Shown piece after piece: positions 46,988 through 57,336 of a DNA stretch of 64,000 nucleotides. A program made the translations under genes and the position numbers. Every line of letters begins with the position of its first letter. Position 1 is the stretch's first letter. The DNA is from Parastagonospora avenae f. sp. tritici 18332-5 (taxonomy: Eukaryota; Ascomycota; Dothideomycetes; Pleosporales; Phaeosphaeriaceae), in assembly GCA_022559985.1 (NCBI GenBank), contig JAFJTR010000003.1, forward strand, positions 744,001-808,000. Direction: 5' to 3'. The notes under the pieces are model-generated. The model saw only the letters and a list, made by a program, of their open reading frames with translations. It searched no databases and was not told the DNA's origin.

Positions 46988-48245
46988 TTACATTACCGTA
47001 TAACCAGCAGAGCCAATAAGTTCCCAAAACACCTTCTCTACATTTGCATAACTTTGCTCACCCAGGTCCTTCCAAATTGCATCCACAAGCTCAAATCTTT
47101 CTTCCTCGTGATCTTTCATGTCTTGCATGAACAAGTGCAACTTCCCGCGCAGCACCACAGCCTGTGCCCATGCCGGAAACCAGCCCGCATCCGCCCAATC
47201 AATCATGGTAACTTCCCAGTCCTGAGCATCTCCTTCGGACGACCCCTCAATAGGGGTAGCAATCATGTTTCTCATCTGTATATCAAGGTGCGTGAAGCGT
47301 GGATCCCGGCCCGCGCAGCAGTTAAGCACGGATTTGAAAGCGATCAGATCGCTCACTTGATCCTCGTAGAGGTCGGGTGAAATGTAACGCTTGGCGGCAG
47401 ATAGCTCAGCTGCATTGTATGCTGCCTGTGCAAAGGCGTCGTAGGTATCATATGGTCTGCACAAAGTAGAGCAATTGCTCGTAATCGTTCTATGTGTTGA
47501 ACGCCAGCCTTGGTTGTATACGTGGCCGTAGTAGCCTGGCGAGGGTATGGCACGTATGAGACACAATTGGTTGGATAAACTAGTGATTATCTTCGCTTGT
47601 GTGGTGGATGACATGCTCAGGAATTTATCTGCTGAGAGAGCGAAGCCGTCTATGTACTTGATCACCAGGTAGTATACTGTAACGCCAGACGCTTTTTCGC
47701 TCGTGAGCACTGCGTAGAGCTCTGGGGCGCGCACAGTAGAATGGGCGCGGAGGCATAGTAGAGTTTCTGCTTCCTAGCGCGTAGTTAGTATTGTGGCTTT
47801 AGGTTTAGAGACGTGTGCTGGGGAGCGACACGACAAGTTAGATGTTGTGGTGTAGTAGTTGCGCACGTGATCGGAGGATGAAGTAAGCAGTTAGTATATT
47901 AGATAGTCTCGTTCTGAGGACTTAGGATGACACCGACAACAATCGAGAACTATTGAACTGCCTTATCTATCATCCCTCAACCGGGCTGCGGGTCGATCCC
48001 TGGCACATATTTGCCATGAGAAGGTGGCATTACAACAATGTATTTACCTGAACTGCAAGCCCTGTTATATCTTTCTTTATGATGAGGTCGCCCAACTTGC
48101 AGACAGAAGGCGGACAGGCAAAGACACTGGGGCGTGGATATTGATATTCCTTCATCGTGTGCTCAATTTCCTCGACTGAAGGTAGGACGGGGTGGTTGGG
48201 CACATAATATGGGACTTGGAGTTTTGCCCAGGATGATAAAGGCAT
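46988..48245 (-). CDS. aminoglycoside phosphotransferase/choline kinase-like enzyme
   Basis: Protein-kinase-fold phosphotransferase of the APH superfamily, a group greatly expanded in moulds; the substrate is unknown. Exons 48245-48048 and 47773-46988 give 327 residues. The first exon ends KLGDLIIKKDITGLAVQ (beta strands with the nucleotide Lys); the second starts EAETLLCLRAHS, the helix carrying the conserved Glu. The hinge YLVIKYIDG, the catalytic loop HLDIQMRN (Asp about 230, Asn about 235) and the metal-binding MIDWADAGWFP (Asp about 258) are intact, so it should be active. The intron is unusually long for this window (274 bp; donor GTAAAT, acceptor GCGCTAG), and a small internal exon cannot be ruled out. 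Confidence 0.78.
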
Positions 48246-49050
48246 TATCGCGTCCCCACGTTGTTGGTGAGCTGAACTACTTCAGCCCGCGAAGCCGTAC
48301 CAAAGTGCTTTTGGAAAATTTCGGATCTCGAACGCATGATGAAGTAAAAATAATGTAATTGATCTTTTGCTTTTGCAAGACCGGAGATAGATAGGGTTAG
48401 GCTCGCATATTATGGCTGAATGCATGACTTATACTAAATGTAGATTTCTCTGCCTTGTTCTCGAGTCGTTGAAAGCGCCACTAAGGCCAAGTCACTGCTG
48501 TAGCTTTTCCTTTGTGGCGAGCTTCCGCTTCCTCAGTCTCTTTGTCCTTTTTTCCTAGAAAGGGACTCGATGTCCTGATAATAGGATTGCATGTATGACC
48601 TCGGGAAGACAGGGGTTGTACACTAAGAGCACTGTTGTCTTTTAGCTTATCCTCTACGACTTGAATACGATTGGCAAACAAAGCGAGATTTTCCTGTGGA
48701 AGTGTCGACCAGTATTTACTTACACAATTAGTGCAAGCCTCTTTAAGCTTAAGTACACCTCTTCTAAATGCCCTCAATTAACATGGCGCCCCTGACATAT
48801 TGACAGCGCGCGCGAAGCCGTGAGTTTAGTTTGACACTTTGACAGCGAAGAACTGGGCAAGTGGAGCTTCGTGTGAGATGGCTTTATTGCTATTTCGAGT
48901 TGCGCTAAAGTCTATTCGAGTTTGTTTGGAGATTTGAGTGGCATTTCTTGTCATGCATCATGCGTCTCCTTGCGTCTTTCTCGTATCGTACATTTTCGAC
49001 GCTTTGCTCGCCTATGGAAGAAAAGAAAGGAATAACGCTGGGGAAGCACC
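48246..49050. other. intergenic: APH-gene promoter, possible ORF remnant
   Basis: 805 bp. A minus-strand reading frame at 48481-48777 encodes an amphipathic stretch (ENLALFANRIQVVEDKL is part) after a CTNC motif, but it starts immediately after a stop, has no ATG and is richer in A/T codons than its neighbours. It may be a gene fragment or chance. Otherwise nothing. Confidence 0.4.
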
Positions 49051-49976
49051 TCAGTTTCCAACCTGGATCGCGTATCCACCATCGACCGTCACCGTCTGGC
49101 CGTTCAGGTACTGACAACCCACGACAAAGAGTATCGCTGCCGCCATATCGCGGTCGTTGCCCGGTCGTTGTGCTGGAAGTCCTTCCTTGTGCTCCTTTGG
49201 CATCTCGGACTTCTGATTGTCGTCTCGGCTATCGTTTGTGGTCATTTCTGAGGGGAAAACACCTGGTGCGATGCTGTTGACGCGAACCTTGATGCCGTTT
49301 TTCGCGATCTCAGTTGCGAGCATCTTATTCAGATGGATTGTCGCGCCCTTGCTGGCGTTGTAAGAGAAGTGGTTCTGCGAGATCCGGATGTGGCCTGAGA
49401 TACTGGAGATGTTCACAATCGTACCACTGTACCCTTTGTGCGTCTCCGTCGACTTTTGAAGTAGCGGAAGGAATGCGACGCTCATGAGAAAGGGTCCAAC
49501 GACGTTGGTCTGATATACATCCAGCCACTCCTTCTCGTCGGTAGGTTCGAGCAAGTTCTTCTTCAACTCTTCTGCGCTCTCAACGTCCGTTGAGGTCTTT
49601 CCGGGGGCGATACCAGCATTGTTTACCAAGATGCAGAGGCACTTCTCCCGCGACTCAATCTCCTTTATAAGCTTCCTGTATGACTGTCAGCAACACTTCG
49701 CGAGCGATACAGTTATTTTAAGACTTACTGGACACCAGCCTTTGTCGACACGTCACCCACGATGGGAATGATTTGGCCTGCGATATCCTTGCCGTGTACC
49801 TCAACGACCTTATCAAGCTTCTCCTCCGTCCGGCCAACAATGTACACCTTGGCGCCGTTGACTGCAAGCGTCTGAGTAATCATCAAGCCGATGCCTGATC
49901 CTCCTCCGGTAACAAGAGCGACCTTGTCCTTGACGTTGAACACCTGGTCCATCTTCAGATCTTGGTTGTTAGACAT
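49051..49976 (-). CDS. short-chain dehydrogenase/reductase
   Basis: NAD(P)-dependent oxidoreductase of the classical SDR family; substrate unknown. Exons 49976-49729 and 49675-49051 give 290 residues. The Rossmann glycine motif TGGGSGIG (about 23-30), NNAG, the catalytic Ser in NISSISG, and the YNASK motif (Tyr about 188, Lys about 192) are intact. The C terminus ends YLNGQTVTVDGGYAIQVGN, as usual. The 53-bp intron has donor GTAAGT and acceptor CTGTATACAGG-type context. An in-frame ATG at 50177 would add 67 residues that are rich in Arg, Thr and Ser with few acids, which could be a mitochondrial presequence. I prefer 49976 by comparison with the usual start of the fold. Confidence 0.9.
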
Positions 49977-50726
49977 GGTGACGTATGTTCTCTGTAGTTG
50001 ATCTGCAGTCTGCTGTATTCTTGCGCGAGCGTGTATGTGAAGTTGTGATTGTGGAATGAAGTGTACTGATTGAGACGTCGATGTTGTAATATTTCGCGTT
50101 GCGCGTATATGATTGACGTCACCCACTGTTCGTCTCACCACGCGCGTCAGTGTGACGTGCGATCTTACTGAGAACATCGCGAGTCGAATTCGAGGTACAG
50201 AAAATTGAAAATCTAGATGGGAATGAGGGAAATTTTCTGGAAGCGCATGAAGACCTCGGGAGCGAGGTGTGAGCCTTCCGTCATACGTTGACTTTTCTTC
50301 GTTAATACATCATGAGCACTTTTTTAACGCAATTTCGTATGTTGTGTGCGCTCAGATGGATGTCAAGCTTCAAAGCTGCGCGTTGATAAAGGTGTAAGTC
50401 TGTTCCGATGTAGAACATGACCTGCGCCGTGATGAAAGAAAGGTACAATATAGGTAAAGGACCGATACCTACGACCTCAAAACTCAGTACCAAGGCCAAA
50501 CAGCCGCTAATGGCGGAGATAATAGGTCATTGGTCCATATCGCACACCGGTGACCTGTCGCCCTTAAGGCTTGCTTATATACATTCACGGGAGTGCGAAC
50601 TTCAATCTGCTTTTTATCCACAAGCAACAATATGATTTACCAATCTAACTTCAACATTCATACAGCCTAAGATTACAGCTAAATTTTTATCCCTTTGCAG
50701 TCTCAAGACTTTCTCAGTCATCAGAT
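49977..50726. other. intergenic, divergent promoter region
   Basis: 750 bp between the SDR gene (minus) and a small membrane-protein gene (plus). The first 201 bases may be coding if the SDR starts at 50177. A/T-rich around 50600-50700. No other feature. Confidence 0.4.
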
Positions 50727-51200
50727 ATGAAAGCATACTATACATATTGGTTCCTTTTCTCTATGCAATGGGTACAGGTGCTTGCATACCCAGCGACGGA
50801 ATCGACCGCCGTCCCTGTACCGGTCACCACCAGCGAAGCCCAGAGTACAACCAACGACATGTCGATAGAAGCAGTCATCACCGTCGTGGGCATCTGCACA
50901 GCCCTCGCTTGCTTCATTATTGGTCTAGCATGGCCACGCTTACGCGCATGGCTGTCCTTCCACTTTAAAAGCAAGCCTACCCCACCTGGAAATTTTCAGC
51001 ATTCACAATACTTAACTTTGGATGCAGAGATCTTCCCGCGCAATCGACATGCGGACGATGAGAACTGGTGGACTAGTGTCGACGTCAATCTTCCGCGATA
51101 CCAGGATGAGACGAGACGGATACTGCGCGAACATTACCCCGATTGGGTGCGGTTCAATCAATGGGTAGAGCTAAGACGAGCTGGAGCTTCACGGCTGTGA
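50727..51200 (+). CDS. small single-pass membrane protein with signal peptide, function unknown
   Basis: Intron-less ORF of 157 residues. A hydrophobic N terminus (YYTYWFLFSMQWVQVLAYP) ends in a plausible signal-peptidase site, followed by a short Thr/Val/Pro-rich lumenal or extracellular part, a transmembrane helix (AVITVVGICTALACFIIGLAW, about residues 49-69) and a polar cytosolic tail with DETRRILREHYPDW and LRRAG. I do not recognise a family. A diverged second copy follows 325 bp downstream on the same strand, which indicates local duplication. The start is the first ATG after an upstream stop and gives the signal peptide. Confidence 0.55.
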   Translation: MKAYYTYWFLFSMQWVQVLAYPATESTAVPVPVTTSEAQSTTNDMSIEAVITVVGICTALACFIIGLAWPRLRAWLSFHFKSKPTPPGNFQHSQYLTLDAEIFPRNRHADDENWWTSVDVNLPRYQDETRRILREHYPDWVRFNQWVELRRAGASRL

Positions 51201-51524
51201 CATTGTATATGCTGCGTTTACTAGCTACTTCAATTCTGAATGGTCTGATGTACCCAATCAAGCCATTCCGTACTGTTCAGTCAACATGTAGATGAGGGCT
51301 TAGATCAAAATCGACTTTCACTACATAGCCACCATGTACGCAGTCATCGAATTGAGATATTAGTGCTTACATCTGTGGACTGAGCTCAAGCCACCGTAAC
51401 CGGTCACCCGGTGTGCTCATGTATGGAGGACAAGAGTTCCCCGAGATGAAGCAGCAGAATCCAGAGCTCGAAAACACCTGGCGCTTCTTGGCGTGCTTCC
51501 ATAATAACAATGTTCATCCAAACA

Positions 51525-51933
51525 GATCATTGACTACTATATCTTGTTCTTTTCTGTAGCTTTGGAGTCGAGGCTTTCCCACTTTCGTCTTCTGTCGTAC
51601 CCCATGCTTTCATTAGCACACCCGCCTCTGACCCTTGGTCGAAAGAGGCAATCATCGCCCTCATTGGCGTCGGTATCGCACTCGCTTGTTTCATCATCGG
51701 ATTTACTTGGAAGCATTTGCAGTCTTGCTTACGAAGCCAAGCACAACGTGAGCAGCCAATGAGTTCACGAAAAAATTCATTGAACTGACGAATCCTATGT
51801 AGGTGGACGCATACTCTTCACCAGGGAACCGAAGGAGACCAATGCACAATGGCGACGCAACCAGGAAGAAACAAGACAGCACTTGCAAGACCAGGACAAC
51901 TCACTGCTTGAAATGCGTCGAGGAGGGGTTTGA
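51525..51933 (+). pseudogene. decayed tandem copy of the small membrane-protein gene
   Basis: The same architecture as the gene upstream: a hydrophobic leader (YLVLFCSFGVEAFPL), a short polar part, a transmembrane helix (AIIALIGVGIALACFIIGF, compare ALACFIIGL in the first copy) and a tail EETRQHLQ ... EMRRGG against DETRRILR ... ELRRAG. The aligned start codon is gone: a stop (TGA) and no ATG precede the leader in frame. A 55-bp GT-AG intron (51748-51802, branch CTGAC) joins the two halves in frame, a feature absent from the first copy. It could still be expressed from an undetected upstream exon. Confidence 0.5.
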
Positions 51934-52647
51934 GGTGTTCACGGGATGCTGGTCAGAAAATAATTGCCCGCGCTACCTTCACTTCATCACTGAAACACAC
52001 ACACTCCATGAGCGCAAAAAGGCAAAATAAGACACCACACCAGCGATTCGAACCGTGGAGCAAAAGAGGATACTCGCAATCCTTACACAGTTTATCTTGC
52101 AAGCTGAACCCAAGGCATTTAAGGCGTGCTGGGTTTGTTGAGGGACTTGTGGTTTGTTTGGGTTATATTAGGGAGCGAAAAGGTGCGCGGGTAGTTCTGT
52201 TTTCTTCCAGTCAGCAGAGTCGTTCAATATCTTCTTTATGTGTTCCACTCGACAACTGACTTCAAATTCCTGCGATGTATGCCTAGTAGACGACCGAGCC
52301 TTGTTGGTAGGTACACAGTTCTTTCTAGTCATCTTTCCCCCCCCCCGCTCCTAGTAGCATTGAAAATAATAGCGCGCAACATGAGAGTGCTTTGGTGGAG
52401 CTCTTCTGATTACTGGTACAGTGCAATGTCAGGAACATGGTATATTTGGCGTAGTCTTATGTGCTTGGGTATGTGAACGAACGAGAACGGGTAATGCCAT
52501 GCTAGCTCAAGTAGACGGCGTCTTTGCTTTCTCTGCACCAACACTTGGTCGCTTAATCCACGCATACAATGCGACCACCAAACTGACAAGTATCACCAAT
52601 GCTGTCGTAATTTCGTTCGTCGTAAGGGCAGTAGGGTCGCGAGAAAG
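51934..52647. other. intergenic, no gene recognised
   Basis: 714 bp between the decayed copy and the stop of the thioesterase gene. It contains a run of C at about 52339-52348. No supported ORF. Confidence 0.45.
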
Positions 52648-53518
52648 TCAGAGCGTCGGCTCTGTCTTGACGTCTCCGAGTGGAGGAATCTGCTGGTTGA
52701 GGTAGGCCTCGAGATGATCAATCTCGCTGTCGTCGGCAGAATGGACGAGACCCCTAAGCGCGTTAGTCGTTATGTGTGTTAACTTAGGGATGACATACTT
52801 GTAAGTCCTAAAGTCGACCTTGTAGCCATGCTCTGTGAGTACGTCGGCGCTCTTCTTTCCCCACTTGTGTGCCACTACTTGATCGGCATCGCCATGGCCC
52901 ATGAAGATGGGTGTGTTCTGGTTCGGGTTGTCGGTAGGAATCATGTCCTTGATCTTCTTCTGGAGCAGCAAGTAGCAGCTCAGACCGAAGGTGCCACCGA
53001 GCTGGTTCTTGTATGTGACACCTGACAACAGTGACATGGCTCCACCTTGCGAGAAACCCCCAATGACGATGCGGTTCGCGGGAATGCCCTTTTCGATCTC
53101 CTGGTCGATGAGGGAGTGGAAGTAGTCGCGCGACTTGATGATGCCTGATTCATCTTCCTCGCGGTCGTCGAGGGTGCTTAGTGACTTGATATCGTACCAT
53201 CCTGGCATGCGCATGCCCATGTTCTAGAGAGCCGTTAGCTGCCGGAACGCGACTGTATACCAGGCTCGGGTATAGCAAAGGAGTACATACCAGGGTGATT
53301 GGAATACTCGGGGCACTCGGGAAGATGAACTGGACCTCTTCGAACTTGCTGCGTCGTCGCCAGTTCTCCGCGAGGAATATCCTGCGCTCTATCAGCACCT
53401 ACGCGTACAAACGATACCGAGACGCGTACCATCCAGCCCCACTATCACCGAGCCCATGGGCCACGATGACAGTAGCAGTGTGTCGCTTCAAAGCGGGAAC
53501 AATCAAAGGCTTGGCCAT
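52648..53518 (-). CDS. acyl-protein thioesterase 1 / lysophospholipase
   Basis: Alpha/beta hydrolase that removes palmitate from cytosolic and membrane proteins. Exons 53518-53430, 53381-53291, 53223-52799 and 52753-52648 give 236 residues. The oxyanion block IVAHGLGDSGAGW is rebuilt over exons 1-2; RMPGWYDI follows. The catalytic triad is visible: Ser118 in GFSQGG, Asp174 in GHGDADQVV and His206 in KGLVHSADD. Introns are 45-67 bp. The start MAKPLIVPALKRHTATVI has the family length. It is divergent from the DNA glycosylase gene. Confidence 0.93.
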
Positions 53519-53863
53519 GGCGATTTGCAAGTTATCGAAGTTGTCCAATAGGTGCAGACGGAAGAGGATGTAGTAGTGGGATGGTGAGAACGTGGGGCAA
53601 CCTTAGCGGAGAGATGACGGATTTCCGATATGCGGGACCGAGGCCCGTCGCGCTAGCCCTGTTCCTGCATAAGCCACAGTCCAAACGCCAATCACATCGA
53701 CGACGTCATCCATCTGCGTCCCAATCGCCCCTGCTGTCTCCAATTGCTTCCCATTTCAGTTCTCACTCTACCTTTCACTGTGAATGGCAAACAATTGCTC
53801 CCGAGGATAATCCGTGGCCCCGTCCTATAAATTACAGCTCCCGGCCTACAACGTTGTTATAAC
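53519..53863. promoter_or_regulatory. divergent promoter, thioesterase / DNA glycosylase
   Basis: 345 bp between the outward starts (444 bp if the glycosylase starts at 53963). No identified site. Confidence 0.4.
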
Positions 53864-55546
53864 TTGCTCTTATTACAACCCAAGCTGTCTCTCACATTGC
53901 GCCTCCTTAGGTCTTCTTCAAGCGCATACAAAACCCATCAATTCTTCAAGAGATCAATTAGCATGGTGAGAGCTACCAGGAGCTCGGTAGCCAAGGCGCA
54001 ACCTGCGCCGCCAGCAACTGTCAAAGAAGAGCCGGTGCAACTATCAAGTCCCTCAACGCCCATCCCTCGCGCGCGAAAGAGGAAGGCAGCCAAGCAAGAT
54101 GAGAACGGTGATGTCGAGGCTCCAGCAAAGGCGCCCGCTACGCCAAAGAGCACCAAGAGGGCCAAGAAGAGTGCCGTCAAGTGGGAAGACATTAATGACT
54201 TGCCTCACGGTCTAGGAGCTATCCCTGCTGTCCCAGATGCTTCATCCAAGGCAGCATCGACAGGAGATGATCCACCCGCGAAGAAACGAGCAACACCCAG
54301 GAAGAGCGCCAAAGTCAAGAAGGAAGATGTCGACGACCTTGTCGCAAAAGCCACCACCACCACAGATGCCTTGCCGAAGAAAAAGGCCAAAGCCAAGAAG
54401 AACGACTACGGTCTCACACCTGGCAAAACGCCGTACCCAAATTACCCGCATCCTACCGCAGAAGAATGTCAAGAAGTGACTCGACTCCTCGAAAAGGTCC
54501 ATGGCAAAGTTGAAGCTCCCAAGGTCGTTCCCATGCCATCGCTTGAAGTGTCTGGATGTGGTGAAGTCCCCTCTGTTCTGGACGCTCTGATTCGCACGCG
54601 TCTGTCAGCAGCAACCTCCGGCACCAATTCATCTCGCGCCTTTGCCGGCCTCGTCGCGCGCTTCGGTGTGCTCAAGTCAGGCATTGGAAAAGGCAGCGTA
54701 GACTGGAACGCCGTGCGTCTCGCCGACACCAAAGATGTCTTTGAGGCGATCAAGTCCGGCGGTCTCGCAGACGTCAAAAGCAAGGACATCAAGAAGATTC
54801 TGCAAATGGTATGGGAAGAAAACCAAGCCCGCCGCGAAGCCCTCGCATCCGACAGCGCAACCGTAGCCGGCGAAGAAAACGAGTCCAAAGAAGAGCAGCA
54901 ACAAGAAAAGGAAAAGGCAGACAATGACGTCGTCACCCTCGACCATCTGCACCTCCTCTCCACCGACGACGCCTTCTCCCACCTCACCCGCTACCCAGGC
55001 ATTGGCCCCAAAACCGCTTCCTGCGTGCTCCTCTTCTGCCTGCAACGCCCCTCCTTTGCCGTCGACACCCACGTCTTCCGCCTATGCAAATGGCTCGGCT
55101 GGGTCCCATCGCCCGGCGATCCCACCGGCCTGCCACCCACCGCCAAACCCGGCGCCGTCTTCCCTGGCCCTAACCGCAACTCGACATATGCGCACTGCGA
55201 AGTTCGCGTGCCCGACGATCTCAAGTACCCGCTGCACCAGCTGCTGATTCGCCATGGCAAGAGCTGTCCCCGGTGCAGGGCGATTACGAGCGAGGTTAGT
55301 GCGGGCTGGGATGAGGGATGTCCGATTGAGCACCTCGTCAAGAGGAGTGGAGGGAGGAAAGGGGATGGTGAGGGAACGCCTGCCAAGGCCAAGGCCAAGG
55401 CGAGTGGGAAGGGCAAGAAGAAGGCGGTGGTTAGTGATGAGAGCGAGGCGGCGCTGAGTGTGACGGAGGAGAGTAGCGAGTTGAGTGATTTGGGAAGTGA
55501 TGACGAGGAAGTTGGGGCGGAGAGCGAGGATGAGGATGAGGAGTAG
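53864..55546 (+). CDS. HhH-GPD base-excision DNA glycosylase
   Basis: Single-exon gene, 560 residues from the first ATG. The helix-hairpin-helix motif YPGIGPKTASCVLLF includes the lyase-type Lys383, and the catalytic Asp401 lies in FAVDTHVFRL, so a bifunctional glycosylase/AP-lyase is expected. A cysteine-bearing block (SCPRCRAITSEV ... EGCPIEHL) follows the core. Long Lys/Pro/Ala-rich N-terminal and Ser/Glu-rich acidic C-terminal tails flank the domain; they contain several basic clusters suited to nuclear import. The first ATG adds a basic leader (MLLLQPKLSLTLRLLRSSSS) that could target mitochondria; the second ATG at 53963 (MVRATRSSV) gives a purely nuclear form. Both may be used, as for other repair enzymes (inference). 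Confidence 0.87.
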   Translation: MLLLQPKLSLTLRLLRSSSSAYKTHQFFKRSISMVRATRSSVAKAQPAPPATVKEEPVQLSSPSTPIPRARKRKAAKQDENGDVEAPAKAPATPKSTKRAKKSAVKWEDINDLPHGLGAIPAVPDASSKAASTGDDPPAKKRATPRKSAKVKKEDVDDLVAKATTTTDALPKKKAKAKKNDYGLTPGKTPYPNYPHPTAEECQEVTRLLEKVHGKVEAPKVVPMPSLEVSGCGEVPSVLDALIRTRLSAATSGTNSSRAFAGLVARFGVLKSGIGKGSVDWNAVRLADTKDVFEAIKSGGLADVKSKDIKKILQMVWEENQARREALASDSATVAGEENESKEEQQQEKEKADNDVVTLDHLHLLSTDDAFSHLTRYPGIGPKTASCVLLFCLQRPSFAVDTHVFRLCKWLGWVPSPGDPTGLPPTAKPGAVFPGPNRNSTYAHCEVRVPDDLKYPLHQLLIRHGKSCPRCRAITSEVSAGWDEGCPIEHLVKRSGGRKGDGEGTPAKAKAKASGKGKKKAVVSDESEAALSVTEESSELSDLGSDDEEVGAESEDEDEE

Positions 55547-57336
55547 TGTGTGCTATCTGGATCCGGCATTTTCTTCGAGTCGAGCATTTTCTTCCATCTA
55601 GGCTATTACGGCATATCCTACATCCATACAACAACTGTAAATTATTCTCCATCCCACCGATCCCAAACTCTCCAACCTATCCTCGCGCTTCCCCCGATCC
55701 CAATTCCATAGGTCAAGCATTGTCGTCATTATCCCCTCGCCCTCGTGACCTCGCACAGCAGCACCCCGCCTGTCACTGTTACATCCGCGCGCCATCCCAG
55801 CCCTCGCACCGCAGCAGGAGCCGGTACCGTATCCCCAGGAGAAAACGCCACCAATGTGTCGGTGTCGCTGTTGAGAGGGAGGGTTAGTAACGTGATGAGC
55901 CGTGCCAAGACTACATGCCGACTATTTGTTCGCGTGTGTGTTTGCCATGGGAAGGGGTGGTATGTTGTCATGGGTATTTCAGCGGGGTGTGGATTGGGGC
56001 ACGACTTTTAGATATGTGTCTACATGATGCGAGAGGGGGGAGAAGTGCAGGGGAACGTTTGTTATCCAACGCGGCTGGAAGCATGTATCGCGCGGATGTA
56101 GTTGTTCGAGAAGGTATTGCGAAGCGGATACCCACCTACTTACTCTGCTGCATACACCTCCCAATCAAGCAGCATATCGTATACCGTATACATGCATGCA
56201 TGTACATATCCTCGTCGATCTACCCATTCCATGTCGTCATGATGGTAACCCAACTCACCTAATCCACCCCTCTCTCCTTCTGCAATTATCGAATCAGTGC
56301 TTCTACCACCCCTTATCTTCAGTACCTACAGTTCATGCCCAGACCCGCCCATGCAGCGTGACCCTCACCGGCCCATCGCACCAAGCACGCGCAACTCTCT
56401 CGGCCGTGCGAGGTATCGCAAGACTCGAGGCTTACTGCATTGTACGCGGTCACGAGACGATATTCCATGCAGATACCCGCGTCGTACCGCTTGGCATCTG
56501 CAGTGGGTGTTGGAAGGAGAGTGTATTGCGAAGTTTCATGTTTGCTAGTTAGTGCTCGAGGTGGTGGAATCGAGCATGATATGCATCGGGTGTTAACTGG
56601 TGTTGGTGGTGCATTGCCAGGGCAGGATGGTGGGTATCCGGTGTGATGGGATCCGGCAGACTGAAGCGAATTGTAACTGTGGCTGAATTTGTGCTCTTCG
56701 CGTCGGTATCGACATGGAATATGTCGTTCTTTTCTAGGTGTAGTTGGGTGTTTGATCACAATTCGTTCAAGTTGAGCGACTGCGTATGTTTGTCATCCAA
56801 GTGGCTGCCTGTCTGCAACCAGTGGCGTGCATTCTGACACCCGTCCAAAGCCAGCCACAGTAACAAGTCCTACTGTCTTGTGTCTACGCCACTCAGATGC
56901 CGTGTATGTCGTGCGGGCACGTTGTTGAATCGACGCCCAGGTGATGCAAGACGGAGGGTATTCCGGAACGACAAGTATTAGACGACGAATACATCATGTG
57001 AAAGGGAATGCGACTGAGCACAAAGTATCCGATTACAGTAGCGGACCAAGTAGATTATCTATTCGGCTTGCCGAGTGTAGCTATTCCAAACATCCGAGAA
57101 GAAAAATGAGCCATTAAGTGCGATTTCATCCCCGCATGCATGCATGATTGCGTTATAGACACAATAACCTTGGGTAAATTTCAGATTTGCCTAGGGCCGT
57201 GGAACATATACCCAGTTCCCCAGGCCAATGTCTGACCAATATAATCCATGTTTTGCGCCAGGAATAGACAAGAAGGATTTGTGTGTGGACCGAAAGAAGA
57301 AAAACGTACAATCATGTGATGGTGGCGTTAAGTTGG
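55547..57336. other. 1.8 kb intergenic, no recognisable gene
   Basis: Convergent space between the glycosylase and the transcription factor. Short TGCATG-rich patches occur at 56184-56202 and 57136-57146. No ORF with a motif. The stretch 55640-55800 is C-rich on plus. Confidence 0.45.

Noticed and set aside
47980..48010. A GGTCGATCCC stretch resembling a tRNA T-loop
   Set aside because: The flanking bases do not form a five-base-pair stem and no acceptor or D arm is in range; it lies inside the APH-gene intron.
52050..52075. A GATTCGAACC stretch resembling a minus-strand tRNA T-arm
   Set aside because: The stem bases do not pair and no anticodon arm is found at the right distance.
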